From JBCAXA01 sp038534295 (GTDB lineage Bacteria > Pseudomonadota > Gammaproteobacteria > Steroidobacterales > Woeseiaceae): a stretch of DNA of 64,000 nucleotides. Under the pieces are notes generated by a model. It had not been told where the DNA came from and did not search any database. It saw only the letters and a program-made list of their open reading frames with translations. This document shows positions 9,703-17,029 of the stretch, in pieces. How positions within the stretch are numbered: the stretch's first letter is position 1; each line of letters opens with the position of its first letter. The stretch covers positions 620,001 through 684,000 of the forward strand of contig JBCAXA010000001.1 in the NCBI GenBank assembly GCA_038534295.1, given 5' to 3'. The translations under genes were made by a program, and so were the position numbers.

Positions 9703-11189
9703 CCACGCGCCTCCAGCACCGCAGCCGCGACGACAGCGTCGTCGAACGGGATTCGTTCGTCGCCAACGATCTGCTGCGTTTCGTGACCGCGGCCAGCAAT
9801 CAGCACGATATCGTCGGCCTGCGCGAGATCGATCGCGCGTTCAATCGCCGTGCGCCGATCCGGCTCACGCATCGCATCAACGGCGGTGGGCACGCCACGA
9901 AGAATGTCGTCGATGATGGCGTCTGGGTTTTCCGAGCGTGGGTTGTCGCTCGTGACGATGAAGCGATCGGCACGCTGTGCGACGGCCTCACCCATCGGAC
10001 CGCGTTTGCCGACGTCGCGATCGCCACCGGCACCAAAAACGCAGATGAGTCGACCGGTGCAGTGCGCACGCAACGCATCCAGCGCAACGGTCAACGCGTC
10101 GGCCGTGTGGGCGAAATCGACAATGACCGTGATATCGCTGGCGCCAGCAATCCGCTGCATACGACCGGGCGGCGGAGCAACCCGACCGAGCGCCCTGGCA
10201 GCCTGCTGCGGCTCGATACCGGCAGTCGCAAGTACCGCGAGAACGCTCAGAAGATTATCGACATTAAAGGATCCAAACAGCGGCGACTGCAGCGTCACCC
10301 GCTCACCAGCAACGTTGATGTCGAGTGCCAAACCGTCAACGCTGGCGTCAATGTCAACGGCAACAACGTGACGCGGGTCGCCGGCACGAGTGCGGTCCTT
10401 ACTGGTTTGCCAACTGCCGGCGAATCGCTTGGCGAGTGTCGCGCCGAATGCATCGTCACCATTGACAACACGGACAGCGAGTTCGCGGCGTGCAAACAAT
10501 TTCGCTTTGGCGGCCGCATATGCCGCGTGCGAGCCGTGGTAGTCGAGATGATCACGACCGAGGTTGGTGAGCACAGCAGCGTCGATCGTAAGCCCCGCCA
10601 ATCGATCCTGATCGAGCGCATGCGACGATGCCTCGAGCGCTGCTGCCTCAGCACCGTCATGCACAAACTCGGCGAGCGTTCGCGACAGTTCGACGACATC
10701 CGGCGTCGTGAGCCCAGTCGATGACAGCGCAGCGGAATCAACGCCGGCACCGAGCGTGCCGATGTAGCCCGCTGGACGTCCGAGCTCGTGCCATGCACCA
10801 GCAAGCAACCATGCCACTGTGGTCTTGCCGTTGGTGCCCGTGATGGCGCTGGTGTGCAACTGGGCGGACGGATCGGCAAAGAATCGACGGGCGAGGCGGC
10901 CGAGCTGCGTGCGCAAGTCAGTTACCGGGACGGCAACGGCCTTACCGGTTACGACGGGCAGATCGTCGCGCGGCTCGTAGGCGATGGCGACAGCGCCGGC
11001 GGCCAACGCCTGATCGAGAAATTCGAGACCGTGGTGCTCGTGACCTTGGCAGGCAAGAAACAGACTGCCGGGCGTTACCCGTCGCGAGTCCAGCGTGACG
11101 TCAGTGACGGCAATCGGCGGCGCCGCGCCGATTCCGGCAAACAACTGATCGAGCAACGGTCGCCCAGACATCGCTTGCTGCGCCATCAT
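9699..11189 (-). CDS. murE: UDP-MurNAc-L-Ala-D-Glu:meso-diaminopimelate ligase
   Basis: MurE adds the third stem amino acid. The 496-residue protein carries the ATP loop TGTNGKTTVAWL, the YHGSHAAYAAAK segment and the C-terminal motif DNPRSENP. The DNPR motif is the known marker for meso-diaminopimelate rather than lysine specificity, so the organism should have mDAP-type peptidoglycan. This fits the mpl gene found later in the window. Two ATG codons are adjacent at the start; the first (11189) overlaps the ftsI stop by 4 bases. Confidence 0.97.
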   Translation of the reverse strand: MMAQQAMSGRPLLDQLFAGIGAAPPIAVTDVTLDSRRVTPGSLFLACQGHEHHGLEFLDQALAAGAVAIAYEPRDDLPVVTGKAVAVPVTDLRTQLGRLARRFFADPSAQLHTSAITGTNGKTTVAWLLAGAWHELGRPAGYIGTLGAGVDSAALSSTGLTTPDVVELSRTLAEFVHDGAEAAALEASSHALDQDRLAGLTIDAAVLTNLGRDHLDYHGSHAAYAAAKAKLFARRELAVRVVNGDDAFGATLAKRFAGSWQTSKDRTRAGDPRHVVAVDIDASVDGLALDINVAGERVTLQSPLFGSFNVDNLLSVLAVLATAGIEPQQAARALGRVAPPPGRMQRIAGASDITVIVDFAHTADALTVALDALRAHCTGRLICVFGAGGDRDVGKRGPMGEAVAQRADRFIVTSDNPRSENPDAIIDDILRGVPTAVDAMREPDRRTAIERAIDLAQADDIVLIAGRGHETQQIVGDERIPFDDAVVAAAVLEARG

Positions 11190-12913
11190 CGGGCGTCCGC
11201 CTGCACGAGATAACCCGTCGCATCGTCGCCAAGATCATCCGGCGTCACCGCCAGCAAACGCAGCGACTCTGCCACGATGCGCGCAAACACCGGCGCAGCG
11301 ACATCGCCACCGTAATAGTCATCGCGGCTCGGCTCGTCGACGATAACGACGACGGCCAATTCCGGTGCTGACGCCGGCGCGACCCCGGCGAAAATCGAAA
11401 TGTACTTGTTCTGCGAATAACCGCCCGCCGAGAATTTCCAGGCTGTGCCTGTTTTGCCGGCGATGCGGTAACCGGGCACAGCCGCCTTGGTGCCGGTTCC
11501 ACCGGGCGCCACCACCTGCTCCATCATCGACAAAATCGCCGCGGCGTCTTCAGGCTCTAGAATTTGTACGCCATCGACAGGCGCGTTCTGGCGCACCAGC
11601 GTTACGGGTCGCAACACACCGCCGCCGCCAATCGCTGCATACGCTCGCGCGAGCTGCAGCGGGGTCACCGAGACGCCGTAACCGTACGCAAGCGTTGCCT
11701 GACTGATCGCCCGCCAATGCGTGTAGTGACTGAGCAAACCGGACGACTCACCCGGAAAGTCGCTGCCGGTCAGTGCACCGAGGCCGAAACCGACGAGCGT
11801 TCCGAACAGCTGTTCGGCCTCGAGCTGCATCGCAAGTTTGGTGATCCCGACATTGCTGGACCGCGCGATGACCTCGGTCAAGGTCAAGCGACCGTGATTG
11901 CGCTTGTCCTCGATTTTCTTTGGCCCTACTTGAATCCAGCCCGGTGCCGTGTCGACGACACTCGCTGCATCAAAACGGTTGCTTGCCAAGGCCGCGGCGA
12001 CGATCAACGGCTTGATACTCGAGCCCGGCTCGAGGATGTCGGTCACCGCGCGATTGCGGTAGCGACTCGCGTTGAATTGCGATCGATCGTTCGGGTTGTA
12101 GCCCGGCTGGTTGACCATCGCCAGCACCTCACCGGTGTCGATATCGAGCACCACCACCGACCCGGACTCGGCATCGTGTTCGGCAATGGCACGCATCAAC
12201 TCGCGATAGGCAAGGTACTGCAGCCGCAAATCGAGGCTAGTCACGAGCGAATTGCCGTGTCTTGCCTGGCGAACGCTGTCGACGTCCTCGATCACCCGGC
12301 CCTTTTCATCTTTGATGACACGCTTGCTGCCGGGCTGGCCGGCCAACCAATGATCGAAGGCGTATTCCAAGCCTTCCTGGCCTTGGTCATCGATATTGGT
12401 AAAGCCGAGCACGTGCCCCACCACTTCGCCGGCTGGATAAAAGCGTCGGTATTCACGCTGCAGCGCGACACCGGGTAAATCCAATGCCATGACATTCGCT
12501 GCGCGCGCCGGCGGCAGATGTCGACGCAAATAAACAAACTCGCGATCGGCCGATCGCGAAATACGCCGAAGCAGCTGATCGCCATCGACGTCGATCATGC
12601 GCGACAGCGCCGGAACGTCATCGATCGCCGGGCCCAGCAAACGCGGATTGGCCCACACGCTGTCAACGGGCGTGGAAACGGCCATCGGCTCGCCGTTCCG
12701 ATCGACGATAGGCCCGCGGTGCGCGGACAGTGTTACCTCGCGGACGTGCCGTTTGCGCGCTTCGTCCTGCAGAAAGTCCTGTTGCAACACCTGCAGGTGC
12801 GCGGCGCGACCGACCAGCACGACGCTGATCGCAATAAAAAAGCCGTTGACGACGACGCTGCGAAAACGAAAGCGCTTCGCATTTGCCTCTCGTCGTTGCT
12901 TGCGGCGAATCAT
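11186..12913 (-). CDS. ftsI: Septal transpeptidase FtsI (penicillin-binding protein 3)
   Basis: FtsI is the class B PBP that crosslinks septal peptidoglycan made by FtsW. The 575-residue protein has a short basic cytoplasmic tail and one membrane anchor at about residues 20-40. The N-terminal pedestal region includes the RGPIVDRNG motif family (here HRGPIVDRNGEPMA). The transpeptidase domain shows the three active-site motifs: SSIK (nucleophile serine, in EPGSSIKPL), SSN (in ARSSNVGI) and KTGT (in AGKTGTAWK). It lies between ftsL and murE with 4-base overlaps. Confidence 0.97.
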   Translation of the reverse strand: MIRRKQRREANAKRFRFRSVVVNGFFIAISVVLVGRAAHLQVLQQDFLQDEARKRHVREVTLSAHRGPIVDRNGEPMAVSTPVDSVWANPRLLGPAIDDVPALSRMIDVDGDQLLRRISRSADREFVYLRRHLPPARAANVMALDLPGVALQREYRRFYPAGEVVGHVLGFTNIDDQGQEGLEYAFDHWLAGQPGSKRVIKDEKGRVIEDVDSVRQARHGNSLVTSLDLRLQYLAYRELMRAIAEHDAESGSVVVLDIDTGEVLAMVNQPGYNPNDRSQFNASRYRNRAVTDILEPGSSIKPLIVAAALASNRFDAASVVDTAPGWIQVGPKKIEDKRNHGRLTLTEVIARSSNVGITKLAMQLEAEQLFGTLVGFGLGALTGSDFPGESSGLLSHYTHWRAISQATLAYGYGVSVTPLQLARAYAAIGGGGVLRPVTLVRQNAPVDGVQILEPEDAAAILSMMEQVVAPGGTGTKAAVPGYRIAGKTGTAWKFSAGGYSQNKYISIFAGVAPASAPELAVVVIVDEPSRDDYYGGDVAAPVFARIVAESLRLLAVTPDDLGDDATGYLVQADAR

Positions 12914-13197
12914 TCGGCGTCCTCGACGACGTAGATGTCGGCCAATGCCGGGCGCTTCAATTCCAGCTCATCGATAGCGACTTGCTCGACCCGGCCGTGC
13001 GTTGCAAACGTGCTTTGCTCGATAGTCAGCTGACCCCATTCGATGTTCAGTTGGTCCCGCTCGCGCGTGAGGTTCTGCAGCTCGACAAAGGACTTGCGGG
13101 CCTCATGCTTTGTGTAGACGAGTGCCAGTGCCGACATGACAACGGCGAGCGCGAGTGCCAGCACCAACCAGACCGAGGTGTAACGTTGGTCGCTCAT
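12910..13197 (-). CDS. ftsL: Cell division protein FtsL
   Basis: FtsL is a small bitopic divisome protein that forms a coiled coil with FtsB and helps activate FtsWI. The 95-residue product has one membrane segment at about residues 8-26. After it comes a periplasmic helix with heptad-like spacing (LVYTKHEARKSFVELQ, then LTRERDQLNIEW), ending in an acidic tail. Sequence conservation of FtsL is low, so the call rests on size, topology and its place between rsmH and ftsI, where it overlaps both neighbours by 4 bases. Confidence 0.93.
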   Translation of the reverse strand: MSDQRYTSVWLVLALALAVVMSALALVYTKHEARKSFVELQNLTRERDQLNIEWGQLTIEQSTFATHGRVEQVAIDELELKRPALADIYVVEDAE

Positions 13198-14141
13198 GCC
13201 GCAAGACGCTCTGCGATGCGCAAGCGCGCGCTGCGCGCACGCGGGTTGCGCGCGATCTCGTCGTCACTTGCGCGAACCAATTTACCGACGGCGCGTAGCG
13301 GTGGCCGATGTTCGACCGGCACGTTTGGCAAGCCACGATAAGGTGCCGGGACTTCGGACCGTTTGCGAATGAACTGCTTGACCCGCCGATCCTCGAGCGA
13401 GTGAAAACTGATTGCGACGAGCCGGCCACCGGTCGCGAGCATCGGCACGGTCGCATCGAGCGCTGCGTCAATCTCTTCGAGCTCACGATTAACGACGATG
13501 CGAATTGCTTGAAAACTGCGGGTGGCGGGATCGATGTTGTCGCGTGCAAACGGGACCGCAGCGCGGACGATGTCCGCCAGCTCCAGCGTGCGAGTGATCG
13601 GCGCGCGGCTTCGAGCCGCGACAATCGCGCGGGCGATGCGCCGCGCATGGCGCTCTTCGCCAAAGCGTGCCAAATCGCGCGCGAGGTCACGTTCCGAAGT
13701 GTCGGCAATGTAGTCCGCCGCGTTCATACCCCGACTCGAATCCATCCGCATATCGAGCGCGCCGTCGGCGCGAAAACTGAAGCCACGAGACGGGTCATCG
13801 AGTTGCGGCGACGAGACGCCGAAGTCGAACAGAACGCCGTGAACATGGCCGTCCATGCCATGTCGCGCTGCTATCAGTCCCACGTCAGAGAACACCCCAT
13901 GTTCAATCCTTACGCGCGGTTCTTGGCCGTAACGCCGCTCCGCGACTTCTATCGCTGCCGGATCACGGTCTATGACCAGCAGTCGCCCCGTCTGCCCCAG
14001 CGCATCGAGAATCAGAGCGCTGTGGCCGCCACGCCCAAACGTGGCGTCGATGTAATTGCCGTCCTCCTGCACTGCGAGCCCAGCGAGCGTCTCGATAGGC
14101 AGAACCGGCAAGTGGCGAGCGTCGCTGGCGACATCGCTCAC
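13194..14141 (-). CDS. rsmH: 16S rRNA m4C1402 methyltransferase RsmH (MraW)
   Basis: RsmH N4-methylates C1402 of 16S rRNA, using S-adenosylmethionine. Starting from the GTG at 14141 the protein has 315 residues, close to E. coli RsmH (313), and begins MSDVASDARHLPVLPIETL. It shows the SAM loop DATFGRGGHS and the segments LFDFGVSSPQLD, SFRADGALDMRMD and ISFHSLEDRRVKQF. The GTG overlaps the mraZ stop (GTGA). A longer in-frame extension to 14240 runs through mraZ and was rejected. Its partner on the same nucleotide, RsmI, is encoded at 17.0 kb. Confidence 0.96.
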   Translation of the reverse strand: MSDVASDARHLPVLPIETLAGLAVQEDGNYIDATFGRGGHSALILDALGQTGRLLVIDRDPAAIEVAERRYGQEPRVRIEHGVFSDVGLIAARHGMDGHVHGVLFDFGVSSPQLDDPSRGFSFRADGALDMRMDSSRGMNAADYIADTSERDLARDLARFGEERHARRIARAIVAARSRAPITRTLELADIVRAAVPFARDNIDPATRSFQAIRIVVNRELEEIDAALDATVPMLATGGRLVAISFHSLEDRRVKQFIRKRSEVPAPYRGLPNVPVEHRPPLRAVGKLVRASDDEIARNPRARSARLRIAERLAA

Positions 14142-14593
14142 CAGGCAATGCCTGCCAACTCTTCTGGCGGCGCCTCGTCTTCGCCGTCCTCGGGACCAGT
14201 CCAGCCGTTCGTTTTGGCATCCCAACGGCCCTGGTCCCACAGCTCGAAACGCGTGCCCTGGCCAATTAACCAGGACGCGCGATCAATGCCCGCAAACTCG
14301 CGATGCTCCTTTGGCACCAGCACGCGACCGGCACTGTCGAGCGCAACGTCGGTGGCATAACCGACCATCATTTGGCGGTAGGCACGCACCTTCGGGTTGG
14401 AACTCGGTAGCCGGTTGAGCTGGCGTTCGATATCTTCCCAATCACGCAGTGGATAAATGAGGAGGCATCGCTGCCGATCCACAGTCACGACAACGTTGCC
14501 GTCGCAACGCTCAAGCAGGCTGTCTCGATGCTTAGTCGGGATGGCCAGCCGCCCCTTGGCGTCGAGCGTTATTTTTGTGGCACCGCGGAACAC
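14138..14593 (-). CDS. mraZ: Transcriptional regulator MraZ
   Basis: MraZ is an AbrB-fold DNA-binding protein that represses its own dcw operon. The best start is the GTG at 14593, giving 151 residues beginning MFRGATKITLDAKGRLAIPT, which matches the usual MraZ N-terminus. It contains the two repeated DNA-binding motifs: LDAKGRLAIPTKHR near residue 10 and LDSAGRVLVPKEHR near residue 86. A longer frame from an ATG at 14647 is open, but that ATG overlaps the predicted -10 element and the boxes MraZ would bind, so it cannot be the start for this promoter. The C-terminal 25 residues are acidic and less conserved. Confidence 0.93.
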   Translation of the reverse strand: MFRGATKITLDAKGRLAIPTKHRDSLLERCDGNVVVTVDRQRCLLIYPLRDWEDIERQLNRLPSSNPKVRAYRQMMVGYATDVALDSAGRVLVPKEHREFAGIDRASWLIGQGTRFELWDQGRWDAKTNGWTGPEDGEDEAPPEELAGIAW

Positions 14594-14612
14594 GACTGGG
14601 AGGGCCTTGAAT

Positions 14613-14647
14613 AACCCTTTTCTCCACTTTCTCTCACTTCCTACCAC
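14613..14647 (-). promoter_or_regulatory. MraZ operator: four G-rich pentamers at 10-base spacing
   Basis: Read on the minus strand, the leader between the -10 element and mraZ contains GTGGT (14643-14647), GTGAG (14633-14637), GTGGA (14623-14627) and GGGTT (14613-14617). Each is offset by exactly 10 bases, with purine-rich spacers. Known MraZ sites in other bacteria are tandem G-rich pentamers (TGGGN or GTGGN) separated by five bases, upstream of mraZ. The match in spacing and place is good; the fourth box is the weakest. They would lie on the first turns of the transcript region, which suits repression. Confidence 0.75.
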
Positions 14648-14675
14648 TATACGGTCGCCCGCTGCGGAGCGTCAA
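14646..14675 (-). promoter_or_regulatory. sigma70-type promoter of the dcw operon (Pmra)
   Basis: On the minus strand a -35 TTGACG (14670-14675) is followed after 18 bases by a -10 TATAGT (14646-14651). The predicted transcription start is near 14640, about 45 bases upstream of the mraZ GTG. The first MraZ box overlaps the -10, and the others follow directly downstream. No other strong promoter is apparent within the 14 kb cluster, although internal promoters are known in other species. Confidence 0.7.
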
Positions 14676-14756
14676 CCGTCGTGCGCACGTAACTGCTTGT
14701 TTCTCAGCAGATTTCGAAAAATAAACGCAGCCGCGGAATTCGCCGAACGCAGGCCG

Positions 14757-14780
14757 ACTCTTCGACAAAAATCAAAGAGT
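14757..14780. repeat. Inverted repeat between mraZ and rnpB
   Basis: A 9-base-pair stem with one G-U pair (minus strand ACTCTTTGA / TCGAAGAGT) closes a 6-base loop TTTTTG. It lies about 95 bases downstream of the rnpB 3' end and about 80 bases upstream of the dcw -35 element. It could help end rnpB read-through, but no T-run follows on either strand, so a terminator role is uncertain. I see no gene in the rest of 14676-14873. Confidence 0.35.
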
Positions 14781-14873
14781 TAGTGCGTTTATCTCAAATG
14801 GAGATCGACCATTGGTCGCGAAACGGCGACAAACGGCTGTCGAATGCCGCGTGCGTCGAAGGCTCGTGGAGAC

Positions 14874-15240
14874 AGTGAGGGAGCCGGCCGATAAGCCGGG
14901 TTCTGTCGCGGGCAATCATTCATCTGGAGTCGCCGTCACCGACGCTCTCAAGCAGCCTACCCGGGAGCCCGTTCGGCTCAACGGTGCGCCGTTAGGCGCG
15001 CGCTCCCCTATTTGGCCTTGCTCCGGACGGGGTTTACCCTGCCGCCGAGTGTTACCACCGGCGCGGTGCGCTCTTACCGCACCTTTTCACCCTTGCCGGC
15101 GTCGATTGACGCTTAGGCGGTATGTTTTCTGTGGCACTTTCCGTGGGCTCGCGCCCCCCAGGCGTTACCTGGCGTCCTGGCCGAAGGAGCCCGGACTTTC
15201 CTCGACGCATGTGCGCCGCGATTGCCAGGCCGACTCCCTC
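14874..15240 (-). ncRNA. rnpB: RNase P RNA (class A)
   Basis: RNase P RNA is the catalytic subunit that matures tRNA 5' ends. On the minus strand the hallmark segments appear in order: GAGGAAAGTCCGGGCTCC (CR-I), ACAGAA (CR-II), GGTAAGAGCGCACC (CR-III), GGTAAACCCC (CR-IV), and near the 3' end AGAACCCGGCTTATCG (CR-V). The first 13 bases from 15240 (GAGGGAGTCGGCC) pair with the 3' strand at 14877-14889 (GGCCGGCTCCCTC) to form helix P1, which fixes both ends to within a few bases. Length is about 367 nt. Open frames across this segment are spurious. Confidence 0.95.
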
Positions 15241-15248
15241 ACCGCCCT

Positions 15249-15278
15249 ATAGTACACCCGCCGGACGGCGGGCAATGG
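15249..15278 (-). promoter_or_regulatory. Putative rnpB promoter with a palindrome in the spacer
   Basis: On the minus strand a -10 TACTAT (15249-15254) ends eight bases before the predicted rnpB 5' end. Seventeen bases upstream of it lies CATTGC, a weak -35. The spacer holds a near-perfect palindrome, CCCGCCG-TC-CGGCGGG (15257-15272), just past the stop of the upstream PAP2 gene. The hairpin could weaken read-through from that gene, but it has no T-run. Confidence 0.5.
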
Positions 15279-15280
15279 GA

Positions 15281-15811
15281 TCAGACCAGTGGGAACAGGC
15301 CCATCGACAGCTTCGCCAGGGCGAGGCCTAGGGCTGCACCGGCAATGACGTCGGTCGGATAATGCAGGCCGAGAATGACTCGGGACGCGGCAACCAGCAG
15401 CGTGAACGGTACCGTCACGATCAGGAGCTCGGGTGCGTAGGTCGCAAGCATTGCCGTTATGCAGAATGCGTGCTGCGTGTGGCCGGACGGGAAGCTGTAG
15501 CGATCGAGCGCAGGCGTGCCCGCGACGATATGGCCGTTGAACACGTAGGGCCGCTCGCGAACCAACACATTCTTCAAGGCTTTATAAAGGGCGACACCGA
15601 TGGCCACCGTGACGATAATGTGGGCGCCCGGATACACCGCTGCCGACCCGTACAGCGCAAAGAAGACCGCACCGATGATGACCCAAAACGGCCAATCACC
15701 CAGTCGGCTTATCGCGGCGAAGAAAGTCCGGATCGGTCGGACGCTGCCGAACCGATTGATTTTCAAACACAACTGGCTTTCTATCGCGTCAACGCGTGCT
15801 AACGAGATCAA
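15281..15811 (-). CDS. PAP2-family membrane phosphatase
   Basis: This 176-residue integral membrane protein belongs to the type 2 phosphatidic acid phosphatase family (lipid phosphate or undecaprenyl-pyrophosphate phosphatases). The three family motifs are present: KNVLVRERP near residue 80, PSGHT near residue 108, and SRVILGLHYPTDV near residue 143, supplying the catalytic histidines and arginine. About five membrane segments are predicted. Possible substrates are undecaprenyl-PP, phosphatidic acid or phosphatidylglycerophosphate; sequence alone cannot decide. It is transcribed away from the GT4 gene at 15.97 kb. A Pho-box-like repeat lies about 70 bases upstream of its start. Confidence 0.88.
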   Translation of the reverse strand: MISLARVDAIESQLCLKINRFGSVRPIRTFFAAISRLGDWPFWVIIGAVFFALYGSAAVYPGAHIIVTVAIGVALYKALKNVLVRERPYVFNGHIVAGTPALDRYSFPSGHTQHAFCITAMLATYAPELLIVTVPFTLLVAASRVILGLHYPTDVIAGAALGLALAKLSMGLFPLV

Positions 15812-15877
15812 GGACTTGCCCTAGGATGTCGGTTTGGCGCGAAGTCTGCGGCGCATCGCTTACAAACGGGTTGCAAC

Positions 15878-15899
15878 TTCGTGACACTTTTGTGAATCC
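15878..15899 (-). promoter_or_regulatory. Pho-box-like direct repeat between PAP2 and GT4 genes
   Basis: Read on the minus strand, two related elements (ATTCACAAAAG and TGTCACGAAG) lie 11 bases apart. This resembles the PhoB target of two CTGTCAT-like repeats at 11-base spacing. The second element matches well (TGTCAC), the first only in TTCAC. The orientation and its distance of about 67-88 bases from the PAP2 ATG would suit activation of PAP2. This is inference from pattern only. Confidence 0.3.
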
Positions 15900-15967
15900 G
15901 GGCCCGCAAGGGCTCGTTTCGTGAGCCGGGTCACGCATCTTCCGTAACATAATGGAAACGAAGATTG

Positions 15968-17008
15968 ATGAACATCATTATTGCGACGGATGCCTGGAGC
16001 CCGCAGATAAACGGGGTCGTACGGACACTTTCTCAGGCCGCCGAAACGCTGCGTACCGAAGGCCACGACGTCCTCGTGATCAACCCGGAGGGACGGCGCT
16101 CTTACCCGTGCCCGAGCTACCCGGAAATCCGCCTGTCGTTTTTCCAGGGACGCAGTATCGCTCGCGCGATTGACGGCTTCTCGCCCGACTGCATACACAT
16201 TGCAACAGAGGGCCCGCTTGGGCTCGCAACGCGCCGCTTCTGCGAGCGACGCAATCTCTACTTCACGACGTCGTATCACACGCAGTTCCCGGAATACGTG
16301 CGCGCCCGTTATCCGGTGCCTACCCGTTGGACATACGCGTTGTTGCGTTGGTTTCACGGTCGCGGCAGTCACACGATGGTGGCGACGCCGACTATGCAGC
16401 GGCAGCTCTCAGAACGCGGCTTTGACAACATCGTGACCTGGACACGCGGGGTAAACACGGATCTGTTTCAGCCGGACGCACCGTACGACTACGATCTGCC
16501 GCGACCGATCTGGATCTATACCGGTCGCGTCTCGGTTGAGAAGAACATCGAAGCCTATTTGCAGCTCGGCTTGCCGGGCACCAAAGTGGTCATCGGTGAC
16601 GGTCCGGATCGAGAGAAACTCGAAGCGCAATACCGCGACGTTAAATTCCTCGGTTACCGCTTCGGTGACGAACTGGCCTCACTGATGGCCGGTGCCGACG
16701 TGTTTGTCTTTCCGAGCGTCACCGACACCTTTGGTCTCGTCATGCTCGAGGCCATGGCCTGCGGTTTGCCTGTGGCCGCCTACCCGGTGGTTGGGCCCAT
16801 CGATGTCGTCGAACCTGGCAAGACTGGCGTTCTGGATAAAGACTTGGCCGCCGCGTGCCTTGCGGCAATCAAGCTCGACCGTGACGTCTGTCGCCAGTTC
16901 GCGTTGAGCCGTAGCTGGAGTCATTCCATCGGTCAGTTTTTTGGCAATCTAGTGCATTGCCGAACGGGCGAAGCGGTCGTCCAAATGCCCGCTGCGAAAG
17001 CGGCGTAG
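15968..17008 (+). CDS. GT4-family (group 1) glycosyltransferase
   Basis: This 346-residue protein begins MNIIIATDAWSPQINGVVRT, the N-terminal signature of GT-B fold glycosyltransferases related to SqdX, glycolipid synthases and alpha-mannosyltransferases. The C-terminal nucleotide-sugar domain has YTGRVSVEKN near residue 180, IGDGPDREKLE, and the donor-site segment DTFGLVMLEAMACGLP near residue 255. That segment retains the second glutamate of the E-x7-E motif, with Asp in place of the first. A TTG lies three bases before the ATG; I chose the ATG. It probably glycosylates a membrane lipid, but the acceptor is unknown. The upstream gap also holds a CATAAT -10-like site. Confidence 0.85.
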   Translation: MNIIIATDAWSPQINGVVRTLSQAAETLRTEGHDVLVINPEGRRSYPCPSYPEIRLSFFQGRSIARAIDGFSPDCIHIATEGPLGLATRRFCERRNLYFTTSYHTQFPEYVRARYPVPTRWTYALLRWFHGRGSHTMVATPTMQRQLSERGFDNIVTWTRGVNTDLFQPDAPYDYDLPRPIWIYTGRVSVEKNIEAYLQLGLPGTKVVIGDGPDREKLEAQYRDVKFLGYRFGDELASLMAGADVFVFPSVTDTFGLVMLEAMACGLPVAAYPVVGPIDVVEPGKTGVLDKDLAAACLAAIKLDRDVCRQFALSRSWSHSIGQFFGNLVHCRTGEAVVQMPAAKAA

Positions 17009-17029
17009 CGACGTTCAGGGCGGCGCTCG

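Noticed and set aside
9444..10724. 426-codon open frame antisense to murF and murE
   Set aside because: Both sense genes are certain by motifs. The antisense product has no recognisable domain and no ribosome-binding site.
14594..14647. Upstream extension of mraZ from an ATG at 14647
   Set aside because: The ATG overlaps the -10 element, and the extra 18 residues do not match MraZ, whose proteins start at FRGA.
14812..15252. 146-codon open frame in the rnpB region
   Set aside because: The segment is RNase P RNA by five conserved regions and P1 pairing, and the frame is on the opposite strand.
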